Source of the DNA: Sinorhizobium saheli
Lineage (GTDB): Bacteria; Pseudomonadota; Alphaproteobacteria; Rhizobiales; Rhizobiaceae
Length of the DNA: 64,000 nucleotides
Assembly: GCF_001651875.1 (NCBI RefSeq)
Contig: NZ_LNQB01000081.1
Coordinates: 62,550 to 126,549, forward strand
Direction: 5' to 3'
Position 1 is the stretch's first letter. The number at the start of each line of letters is the position of its first letter. Below the pieces are notes generated by a model. The model did no database searches. It was given only the letters and a program-made list of their open reading frames with translations, and was not told where the DNA came from. The position numbers and the translations under genes were made by a program. Of this stretch, positions 48,171 through 55,405 are shown piece by piece.

Positions 48171-49519
48171 ACTCCGGCATCATCGATCGCTTCCTGGAGA
48201 CCTTCACCTCCTACATCGATTCCGGCTTCGGCCTGCTCGGCAGCGAGGTCGCGTTCCTGTCCTCGACGCTGATAACGATCGATATCGTGCTGGCCGGTCT
48301 CTTCTGGGCCTGGGGCGCGGATGAGGATGTCATCCAGCGCCTCGTCAAGAAGACGCTCTATATCGGCTTCTTCGCCTACATCGTCGGCAACTTCAACAGC
48401 CTTGCCCGGATCATCTTCGAAAGCTTCTCCGGCCTCGGTCTGAAGGCTGCCGGATCCTCGCTCTCCAGCACCGAACTGCTGCAGCCCGGCCGCGTTGCCC
48501 AGGTCGGCATCGACGCCGGCAATCCGATCCTTGAGGCCGCCGGCGACCTGATGGGCTATGTCAGCTTCTTCGAGAACTTCGTGCAGATCTTCGTGCTGAT
48601 GACCGCCTGGGCGATCGTGCTCGTCGCCTTCTTCATCCTGGCGATCCAGATCTTCATCACCCTGATCGAGTTCAAGCTGACGACGCTCGCCGGCTTTGTG
48701 CTGATCCCCTTCGCCTTCTTCAACAAGACCGCCTTTCTCGCCGAAAAGGTGCTCGGCAACATCGTCGCCTCCGGCGTGAAGATCCTGGTGCTCGCCGTCA
48801 TCGTCGGCATTGGCTCGGGACTGTTCAGCGAGTTCACCGCCGGCTTTTCCGAGCAGCCGACCATCTCGGAAGCGCTGTCGCTCGTGCTCGGCGCGCTTGC
48901 GCTGATGGGCCTCTCGATCTTCGGTCCCGGTATTGCGACGGGCCTCGTCTCCGGAGCGCCGCAGCTTGGAGCAGGTGCCGCCGTCGGAACGGGTCTTGCG
49001 GCCGCTGGTCTCGGCGCTGCCGGCTATGTCGGAGCGCGAGCCGGTGTGGGTGCTGCGGCCAGCACGATCGGTGGCGCGATGCGGGGAGGGGCGGCGGCCG
49101 CCGGCGGCGCCAGCACCGCCTATGGGCTTGCAAGTGCGTCGACCGATGCGGGCAGCGCCGGGCGCGCCGCGGCGGGTATCGCCGGCATGGCCAAGGCCGG
49201 CGCCGGCTTTGTCATGAGCAAGGCAAAGGAAGCCGCCGGTCGGTCCAACGAGACGCTGCGCGCCAGCTACGGTGCAGGGCAGGCGGCTGGCTGGAAGGCG
49301 ACGGGCGGCGGCAATGATGTCGGTGTTGCTCCGTCAGGAACTGCCGGTGAGTCCGCGGGTGGAGATGCCCAATCCTCTTCGCCGCCGCCCTGGGCAGAGC
49401 GCATGCAGCGCAAGCAGGCTTTCCAGCACGGCGTCAGCACCGCCGCCCATTCCGTCCGCTCCGGCGATCACGGCGGTGGCTCGATGTCTGTTTCCCTCAA
49501 TCAGGATGACCGCAGATGA
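48167..49519 (+). CDS. trbL: TrbL, conjugal transfer channel protein (VirB6-like)
   Basis: A 450-aa polytopic inner-membrane protein with at least six hydrophobic segments in the first 270 residues. A Gly/Ala-rich low-complexity stretch (about 265-350) and a polar tail follow. It starts MNSGIIDRFLETFTSYIDSG, typical for TrbL. It overlaps trbK and trbF by 4 bp each. Confidence 0.93.
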   Translation: MNSGIIDRFLETFTSYIDSGFGLLGSEVAFLSSTLITIDIVLAGLFWAWGADEDVIQRLVKKTLYIGFFAYIVGNFNSLARIIFESFSGLGLKAAGSSLSSTELLQPGRVAQVGIDAGNPILEAAGDLMGYVSFFENFVQIFVLMTAWAIVLVAFFILAIQIFITLIEFKLTTLAGFVLIPFAFFNKTAFLAEKVLGNIVASGVKILVLAVIVGIGSGLFSEFTAGFSEQPTISEALSLVLGALALMGLSIFGPGIATGLVSGAPQLGAGAAVGTGLAAAGLGAAGYVGARAGVGAAASTIGGAMRGGAAAAGGASTAYGLASASTDAGSAGRAAAGIAGMAKAGAGFVMSKAKEAAGRSNETLRASYGAGQAAGWKATGGGNDVGVAPSGTAGESAGGDAQSSSPPPWAERMQRKQAFQHGVSTAAHSVRSGDHGGGSMSVSLNQDDRR

Positions 49520-50205
49520 ATCCCTTCAAACGCGCCTCCGTGCGCTATGCCCGAACGCCAGAACCGGAAACCCCTTACCAGAAGGCCGCCCAGGCTTGGG
49601 ATGAACGGATCGGCTCCGCCCGCGTGCAGGCTCGGAACTGGCGGCTGATGGCCTTCGGCTCGCTCATTCTTGCTGGTGGCTTTGCCGCCGCGCTGATCTG
49701 GCAATCGACGCAAGGCACCGTGGTGCCCTGGGTGGTGCAGATCGACAAACTCGGCGAGGCCCAGGCGATTGCGCCGGCCGCCGCCGACTACCGGCCGACC
49801 GATCCGCAGATCGCCTGGCATCTCGGCCGCTTCATCGAAAACGTCCGCGCGATCCCGGCCGACGCGGTGATCGTCCGTCAGAACTGGCTTCGCGCCTATG
49901 AGTTCACCACCGATCGTGGCGCCGTGGCGCTCAACGACTATGCCCGTGCCAACGATCCGTTCACCAAGGTCGGCAAGATACAGGTCGCCGTCGACGTGTC
50001 ATCCGTCATCCGCGCCTCGCCCGAGAGTTTTCGCGTCGCCTGGAGCGAGCGCCGCTACGAAAACGGGCAACTTTCATCCACCGAGCGCTGGACCGCCATC
50101 CTCACCGTCGTGATCGAACAGCCGCGCACGCCCGACAAGCTGCGCGCCAATCCGCTCGGGGTCTTTGTCAACGCCATCAACTGGTCGAAGGAGCTTTCGC
50201 AATGA
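49516..50205 (+). CDS. trbF: TrbF, conjugal transfer protein (VirB8-like)
   Basis: A 229-aa bitopic protein. One membrane segment (LMAFGSLILAGGFAAALIW) follows a cytoplasmic N-terminus with the TrbF mark TPYQKAAQAWDERIG, and a VirB8-like periplasmic domain ends NPLGVFVNAINWSKEL. Full length, tightly coupled to trbL and trbG. Confidence 0.94.
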   Translation: MNPFKRASVRYARTPEPETPYQKAAQAWDERIGSARVQARNWRLMAFGSLILAGGFAAALIWQSTQGTVVPWVVQIDKLGEAQAIAPAAADYRPTDPQIAWHLGRFIENVRAIPADAVIVRQNWLRAYEFTTDRGAVALNDYARANDPFTKVGKIQVAVDVSSVIRASPESFRVAWSERRYENGQLSSTERWTAILTVVIEQPRTPDKLRANPLGVFVNAINWSKELSQ

Positions 50206-51257
50206 AGGGGGCAACAGGAACATCGATGAACAGGATCAGCGGCGCCGTGCTGGTAACGGCGCTGCTGGCAGCGACGGCGCTCGCCGGCTGCGCAAAGAAG
50301 TACATTCCGCCGGAGATTGACTATGACGATGCGGCACCCGCCGTGAAGCTCGCCGATCCGGTCGGGCCGGTGAAGGTCGTCGAACTGCCGAAACCGCTGC
50401 CGCTGCCCGGCCAATTGAAGCCGCTCGAGGAAGGCAAGAAGAAGCAGGACAATCCTGATCCGAAGGCGCGGATTGCCGCCGCCAATGAGGCGGCGCGCAT
50501 GCAGCCAGTCCGTGACGGCTTCATCAATGCCGTACAGGTCTATCCCTTCGCCATCGGCGCGCTCTATCAGGTCTATGCCGCGCCGGGGCAGGTGACCGAC
50601 ATCGCGCTGCAGCCGGGCGAGCAGCTGGTCGGCGCCGGTCCCGTCGCCGCCGGCGACACGGTGCGCTGGATCATCGGCGACACCGAGAGCGGAACGGGCA
50701 CTGGAAAGCAGGTGCACATCCTGGTGAAGCCAACGCGATCCGATCTCCAGACCAATCTCGTGATCAACACCAATCTGCGCACCTATCATCTCGAACTGCG
50801 CTCGACCGAAAAGACCTATATGGCCTCGGTCTCCTGGCAGTACCCGGCCGACCAGCTGATCGCGCTTCGGCGCCAGAACACCCGCGCGGCCGAAACCCAG
50901 GCTGTGGCGAGCGGCGTCGATCTCCAGAGCCTCAATTTCCGCTACCGGATCGAGGGCGACAGTGCCCCCTGGCGGCCGCTGCGCGCCTTCGACGATGGTG
51001 CCAAGGTCTATATCGAATTCCCCTCCGGCATCGCCCAGGGCGAAATGCCGCCGCTCTTCGTCATCGGGCCATCCGGCAATTCCGAACTCGTGAACTATCG
51101 CGCCCGGCAGAACTACTATGTCGTCGACCGGTTGTTCGCGGCGGCAGAACTCCGGTTGGGAGACAAGGACAGCCAGCGCCGCGTGCGCATCGTCCGAACC
51201 GACGGCCGCCGCCTCGGAAACCGCACGGCACTGTTCTCGTCGGAGAGAAACCGATGA
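50202..51257 (+). CDS. trbG: TrbG, conjugal transfer outer-membrane lipoprotein (VirB9-like)
   Basis: A 351-aa VirB9-type protein of the outer-membrane core complex. A lipobox LAGC lies at the end of the signal peptide, a Pro-rich linker follows and the VirB9 domain starts around VQVYPFAIGALYQVY. ATG 50202 overlaps the trbF stop; ATG 50226 (MNRISG) gives a more classical lipoprotein signal and is an alternative start. Family certain. Confidence 0.93.
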   Translation: MKGATGTSMNRISGAVLVTALLAATALAGCAKKYIPPEIDYDDAAPAVKLADPVGPVKVVELPKPLPLPGQLKPLEEGKKKQDNPDPKARIAAANEAARMQPVRDGFINAVQVYPFAIGALYQVYAAPGQVTDIALQPGEQLVGAGPVAAGDTVRWIIGDTESGTGTGKQVHILVKPTRSDLQTNLVINTNLRTYHLELRSTEKTYMASVSWQYPADQLIALRRQNTRAAETQAVASGVDLQSLNFRYRIEGDSAPWRPLRAFDDGAKVYIEFPSGIAQGEMPPLFVIGPSGNSELVNYRARQNYYVVDRLFAAAELRLGDKDSQRRVRIVRTDGRRLGNRTALFSSERNR

Positions 51258-52453
51258 CGGGTCCCTCCGATCTCAAGGCGGAGTTCCGGCTGAGGCCGGA
51301 GCCGCCACGCGTCACCCGGCTGTCACGCAAGGTGCTGATCGGTCTCGGTGGCGTCTCGGGGCTCGCCATCGCCGCGGCTCTGTTCTTCGCGCTCGACACC
51401 AACAGGCGACAGGGCGAGGCACCGTCCGAACTCTACAACACCGAAAACCGCACGCCCGCCGACGGTCTCGCCAACCTACCGAAGGATTACACCGGCATCC
51501 CGAAACTCGGGCCGGCGCTTCCTGGCGACCTCGGCAAGCCGATCCTGAAAGCGCAGGAGGAGGGCAAGCCGGTCGTCGTGCCTTCGATTCAGACGCCGCG
51601 CGCCGATCCCGAAGAGCAGCGCCGTCTCGCCGAAATCGAGGCGGCACGCGTCGCCAAGCTCTTTACCGACAGCCGCGGCGAGCGCAACGACACCAACCAG
51701 CCGATCACCACGCGAACGAGCACGGCCGATCCGAATGCCGCGTTGACACAGCCCGATACTGTCCCGCCCTTCGATGCCGGCGCGGCGCAGAACATGCAGG
51801 ACCGCAAGCTCGCCTTCGTAAATGCCGAGGCCGACCGGCGTACCGTCAGTCCGGATCGCGTCGAGGAGAAGGCCTCGCCCTATGTCCTGCAAGCTGGGTC
51901 CGTGATCGCCGCCGCCCTCATCACTGGCATCAAGTCCGATCTGCCCGGCTCGATCACCGCGCAAGTGACGGAAAACGTCTATGACAGCCCGACCGGCGCG
52001 CATCTCCTCATCCCGCAGGGCGCGCGGCTCATTGGCCAGTATGACAGCCAGGTCGCCTTCGGGCAGTCGCGCGTGCTGCTCGTCTGGAACCGCGTCGTCA
52101 TGCCGGACGGCACCTCTATCGTGCTCGAGCGCCTGCAGGGCACCGATCCGCAAGGCTTCTCCGGGCTTGAGGACGAGGTCGACTACCACTGGGGCCAGCT
52201 GTTCAAGGCGGCTGCACTTTCGACGCTGCTCGGCGTCGGCACGCAGATCGGCAGCGACGACGAGGAGAGCGAGATCGCCCAGGCGATACGGGAGAGCGCG
52301 CAAGGAACGGCCTCGAATGTTGGCCAACAGATCGTCAGCCGGCAGCTGAACATCCAGCCGACGCTCACCATCCGCCCAGGTTTCCCGGTTCGCGTGATCG
52401 TCAACAGGGATCTTGTCATGCAGGCCTATGGTGCCACGAAGGAGCCGACATGA
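51254..52453 (+). CDS. trbI: TrbI, conjugal transfer protein (VirB10-like)
   Basis: A 399-aa VirB10-type protein spanning the envelope. One N-terminal membrane segment (VLIGLGGVSGLAIAAALFFAL) leads to a Pro-rich periplasmic region, then the VirB10 beta-barrel domain with AQVTENVYDSPTGAHLLIPQ and HWGQLFKAAALSTLLGVG. It ends the core Tra/Trb channel genes; the DUF2274 gene overlaps it by 4 bp. Confidence 0.95.
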   Translation: MTGPSDLKAEFRLRPEPPRVTRLSRKVLIGLGGVSGLAIAAALFFALDTNRRQGEAPSELYNTENRTPADGLANLPKDYTGIPKLGPALPGDLGKPILKAQEEGKPVVVPSIQTPRADPEEQRRLAEIEAARVAKLFTDSRGERNDTNQPITTRTSTADPNAALTQPDTVPPFDAGAAQNMQDRKLAFVNAEADRRTVSPDRVEEKASPYVLQAGSVIAAALITGIKSDLPGSITAQVTENVYDSPTGAHLLIPQGARLIGQYDSQVAFGQSRVLLVWNRVVMPDGTSIVLERLQGTDPQGFSGLEDEVDYHWGQLFKAAALSTLLGVGTQIGSDDEESEIAQAIRESAQGTASNVGQQIVSRQLNIQPTLTIRPGFPVRVIVNRDLVMQAYGATKEPT

Positions 52454-52695
52454 CCAAGCTCAAGATTTCCGCCATTCCGGACGACAAGCCAGTGAAGGTC
52501 ACCGTCGAGCTGCCGGCGGCGGTGTTTCGGGACTTGCAGGCCTATGCGGCGATTCTTGCGCGCGACAGTGGTGAGCCATCACCACCCGATGCAGCGAAGC
52601 TGATCGTGCCGATGCTGATTAGGTTCATGGAGACGGATAGGGGATTTGTGAAGGCGAGGCGAGCGCCTCTACCGGATGAGCGTCGCCGGACATGA
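52450..52695 (+). CDS. DUF2274 family protein (end of trb operon)
   Basis: An 81-aa protein typical of the end of Rhizobiales trb operons, with KLKISAIPDDKPVKVTVELP and FRDLQAYAAILARDSGE. The fold resembles a small DNA-binding or ribbon-helix-helix protein. It overlaps trbI by 4 bp. Function unknown. The defence-like cluster begins 41 bp further on, on the opposite strand. Confidence 0.88.
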   Translation: MTKLKISAIPDDKPVKVTVELPAAVFRDLQAYAAILARDSGEPSPPDAAKLIVPMLIRFMETDRGFVKARRAPLPDERRRT

Positions 52696-52736
52696 AGGAC
52701 TGCAGCATGGGCCTTAGGCGCCGACATGCACACCGC

Positions 52737-53600
52737 TTACTGATCCTTGCGTGCCGCCCACTGAGTGTGTTCGCGCGAAAACGCATTCTCGGAATCGCCC
52801 ACAAAAATCGAGAATTTTTCGTTGGTATCAGGCAAGTGCGCCCTTTCCCTAATCAAGCTGATTTCATGAGCGGCAAGCGTGTATGAGGCAGCCAATTCCG
52901 AGAAGCGGCGTGCCTGCATCCAACCAAGCAAACTCGCCGCAGTCGCGACAATGACGTCAGTGGGCCAGAAGGGGCTGGTTAGATAATTGAACCGCAAGAC
53001 GCCGAAAAGCACCGCCAACGAGTTGGTTGCTATCAAAAGCAAGAAAAGCTGGCTTGCTCGGTTTCTGTTGAATGCGGCCTTTTTCGTATACCAGGAGAGT
53101 TGATCCTCAATTCGCAATTTTGCGTAAGTCGAGCGTCTTGCGCTCAAGGGCTTGGACCGCATCTGCCGCATCCCGTCGGTGATCTGCACATCATTAAGAT
53201 GATCGGTGAGGCGACTGCTCGCGTCCTTATTCTGTTCAAAAATCGACTTCAGCGCATTACGGAACTCCGCGTCCGCGAGAGCATCGGATTCGTGGAAGGG
53301 TTCCGCCTTCGAGACATAGCGCCACGTTATGGTTTTGACCGATTCTGCGAGCGCGCGCCCCCCGTACCAATATCTGTCGGGCCGAGCCGCTGATAAATAG
53401 ATCGAGCAGCCCAAAGCGATCAGCAGGATCATGAGCTGCGCTAATGCCAGCGAAAAGGTTGACGTTCCCACGACCGACAACACGGCGGCTGCAACAAGGG
53501 CGATCAAATGAACGCCTAAGGTGGCGAGAAAAATCTTCTGCGATCGCTTCGATAAGTTATCCGATGAACGAAACAGGGCGGGAAAATCTTGGTCTGTCAC
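52737..53600 (-). CDS. Two-SLATT domain membrane protein (DUF4231-like), candidate effector
   Basis: A 287-aa membrane protein with four hydrophobic segments in two pairs (about 27-47 and 53-71; about 185-203 and 213-228). Each pair is followed by a helical cytoplasmic part, the SLATT arrangement (RYWYGGRALAESVKTITWRY and LRIEDQLSWYTKKAAFNRNR in the middle, FVGDSENAFSREHTQW at the end). SLATT proteins were predicted by comparative genomics to be membrane-disrupting effectors of nucleotide-signal immunity. The GTG start has only a weak AGGTAG upstream. Last gene of the leftward QueC/TGT operon, 53 bp after the TIR gene. Function inferred. Confidence 0.8.
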   Translation of the reverse strand: MTDQDFPALFRSSDNLSKRSQKIFLATLGVHLIALVAAAVLSVVGTSTFSLALAQLMILLIALGCSIYLSAARPDRYWYGGRALAESVKTITWRYVSKAEPFHESDALADAEFRNALKSIFEQNKDASSRLTDHLNDVQITDGMRQMRSKPLSARRSTYAKLRIEDQLSWYTKKAAFNRNRASQLFLLLIATNSLAVLFGVLRFNYLTSPFWPTDVIVATAASLLGWMQARRFSELAASYTLAAHEISLIRERAHLPDTNEKFSIFVGDSENAFSREHTQWAARKDQ

Positions 53601-53653
53601 AGAAGTTATCTACCTACAGATGCGACGCTAGCTCTGAACCGCACAGGTTCGTA

Positions 53654-54121
53654 TCATTTCAACTCGTCGGACAATTTGCCCCACGGAACGGCCTTGATAT
53701 TGTAGTCCGAGATCCATTTTGGTGGCTGGGCGGGTAGCTTGCCCTTGGGATACACCGCAACAACTTTCTTGTTCAATTCAATACTCTTTTGCACTTCCCA
53801 ATGAACCCACTGGCTGAGTGCAGTGCTCTCCGAGAGATAAACCACCGTGATTGAAGAGCGGGCGATGCGTTCTGCGATCTTCTGCTTGATGTAAGACGCC
53901 CGATCGCTGTCGTACGGCTCGCGCACTGAGTGATCGTTGAATTCGATATCGCTGTTTTCATTCTTCGCGTGCGCGCGGAGCAGGTTTACCTCGTTCATAT
54001 CCTCGGTGGCAAAGCTGATAAAGACGTTCCGTTTGCCGCCCTGCAGGGCGGCTTTTGCTTTCTCCTCCAGGGATCGGATATCGCCGAGTCTGCTCCAGCT
54101 GCCACTGCTGCCTCCACCCAT
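53654..54121 (-). CDS. Small TIR-domain protein with Gly-rich N-terminus
   Basis: A 155-aa TIR protein of the MTH538/ThsB-like type. The tail MGGGSSGSWSRLGD leads into the TIR fold: RNVFISFATED at 31-41, HSVREPYDSDRASYI, and the candidate NADase glutamate Glu109 in SQWVHWEV. ATG 54121 is set by a perfect AGGAGGT at 54127-54133 with 5-nt spacing; it lies 1 bp from the queC-like stop, and the Shine-Dalgarno is inside the last queC codons. An upstream in-frame ATG at 54157 lacks a ribosome site. The exposed N-terminal glycine makes it the likely partner or substrate of the QueC-like enzyme. Confidence 0.87.
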   Translation of the reverse strand: MGGGSSGSWSRLGDIRSLEEKAKAALQGGKRNVFISFATEDMNEVNLLRAHAKNENSDIEFNDHSVREPYDSDRASYIKQKIAERIARSSITVVYLSESTALSQWVHWEVQKSIELNKKVVAVYPKGKLPAQPPKWISDYNIKAVPWGKLSDELK

Positions 54122-54122
54122 A

Positions 54123-54710
54123 TCAGACCTCCTCGACGTTGAATTCGTTGCAGGCAATGCAGTGGCCGCAGGGCGTCTCTTGCCCCAAGTGGCACGAATA
54201 GGTTGATTCGACGCCCTTCTGCTTAGCCAGAGCGATCACCTCATCCTTGTGGAAGTCTGCCAGCGGAGCCAAGACCTTTATTGAGCGACCCATGATCCGG
54301 CTGATGAGGGCTTCGGCTTCCTGAAGGAACGCCGAAGTTTGGTCGGGGAAAAGACTCGTTTCCTCGTGCAGAAGGCCAATAGATATTGCATCGGCTCCCA
54401 CCTGATATGCATGAGCGGCAGCGACTAGAAGAAACAACATGTTGCGGCCAGGCGTGAATGCGTCTTCCAGGACACGGAGGCTCGGATCGGTCAACCCGGA
54501 TCGAATGAGCACGCCATAACCCGAGAGATCCGCGACTGTGAGTTCCAGGCCCAACTTCCGCATCGCACCTTCGCAAGCGGCCAGTTCGCGATCCAATGCT
54601 CGCTGGCCATAATTCACGAAAATCGGATGTATTTTGACGCCTTCTTCAATCGCCAAGTATGCAATCAAGGTTGAGTCCAAGCCGCCCGAAACCAATGCAA
54701 CGACGCTCAT
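54123..54710 (-). CDS. QueC-like enzyme (7-cyano-7-deazaguanine synthase family), defence-associated
   Basis: A 195-aa ATP-pyrophosphatase of the QueC family. The PP-loop SGGLDST is at residues 8-14, FVNYGQRALDRE follows, and a four-cysteine zinc site is visible (Cys173, 181, 184 and 187 in SCHLGQETPCGHCIAC). The usual C-terminal Arg-Lys-containing tail of housekeeping QueC is missing, so the protein is about 25 residues short. The start overlaps the OGG-like stop (ATGA), with AAGGAG upstream. No queD, queE or queF is near. The OGG, TGT and TIR neighbours point to a Cap9-like conjugation role, as in type IV CBASS, and away from tRNA queuosine synthesis. That role is inference. Confidence 0.88.
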   Translation of the reverse strand: MSVVALVSGGLDSTLIAYLAIEEGVKIHPIFVNYGQRALDRELAACEGAMRKLGLELTVADLSGYGVLIRSGLTDPSLRVLEDAFTPGRNMLFLLVAAAHAYQVGADAISIGLLHEETSLFPDQTSAFLQEAEALISRIMGRSIKVLAPLADFHKDEVIALAKQKGVESTYSCHLGQETPCGHCIACNEFNVEEV

Positions 54711-55405
54711 GCTGCAATCTCCTTTCGGGCGCCCTTGAAGACTCGCATCACGATCCATATGGCCCAGTCCAACAATCCTACCGCTGCTCCAAGGCGCTCG
54801 GCATAGGAGCGCAAATCGCTTTCGTACCTTCCATATGCGGACAGGCCCGAAATGTGGTTTGCAGGTCCGCTGTAGAGCCCCATCTCCTTCATAAAATCCA
54901 GCACATGCCGATCCAGAACAGCTAAACTGTAGGTGACCCCACTGTTGCGAAGGAACATACTGGCCTGCTTGGGGCCGAGGCCCGGCGCATTATTGACCAA
55001 CCAAGACCGAAGGGCGACTGGATCGGTGTCGCCGTCAAGGAGGTTTCGTAAGGATCCGGAGGCAGCACAGACGGCCCGTTTCGTCGATGAAAGTTGGCGA
55101 GCCCTGGATGCGGGGAATCGATAATTTCTCAGCGACCCTCCGACCGCCAACGGGGTTTTGAGAACTGTCGTAAGTTCATGGGTCAAATCGCCATCGAAGC
55201 TCAGGTGAAGAAGTCCCTGACGATCAATAGCCTCTGCAGCAGCCACCGCGACAGCGTATGGAACCTGGCTGCTCAGAACGCAGCACGATAGCTCGCGCCA
55301 AAGCGACCTTTCGCAAAGATCTCCAGCTGTAGCGTATGCTCGCCCCTCGATCTCAGGATAGATCGCCACGACGGCGCGCTCCAGATCTTGCCCTGCCTCT
55401 CTCAT
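54707..55405 (-). CDS. OGG/HhH-GPD-like glycosylase (Cap11-like)
   Basis: A 232-aa 8-oxoguanine-glycosylase-like protein. The helix-hairpin-helix PGLGPKQASMFLRN carries the candidate catalytic Lys146, and Asp165 follows in LAVLDRHVLDFM, the pair used by bifunctional OGG enzymes. LSSQVPY near 44-50 also fits the fold. In type IV CBASS an OGG-like gene accompanies queC and tgt genes. It overlaps both its neighbours by 4 bp. DNA repair is the alternative role, but the context argues for an immune function on a deazaguanine or guanine base. Confidence 0.82.
   Translation of the reverse strand: MREAGQDLERAVVAIYPEIEGRAYATAGDLCERSLWRELSCCVLSSQVPYAVAVAAAEAIDRQGLLHLSFDGDLTHELTTVLKTPLAVGGSLRNYRFPASRARQLSSTKRAVCAASGSLRNLLDGDTDPVALRSWLVNNAPGLGPKQASMFLRNSGVTYSLAVLDRHVLDFMKEMGLYSGPANHISGLSAYGRYESDLRSYAERLGAAVGLLDWAIWIVMRVFKGARKEIAA

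Noticed and set aside
54119-54157. ATG at 54157 as start of the small TIR gene
   Set aside because: It lies inside queC without a ribosome site, while ATG 54121 has a perfect Shine-Dalgarno at ideal spacing.
54123-54710. Housekeeping queC for tRNA queuosine
   Set aside because: No queD, queE, queF or folE nearby, C-terminus shortened, and immune-type neighbours with overlapping genes.
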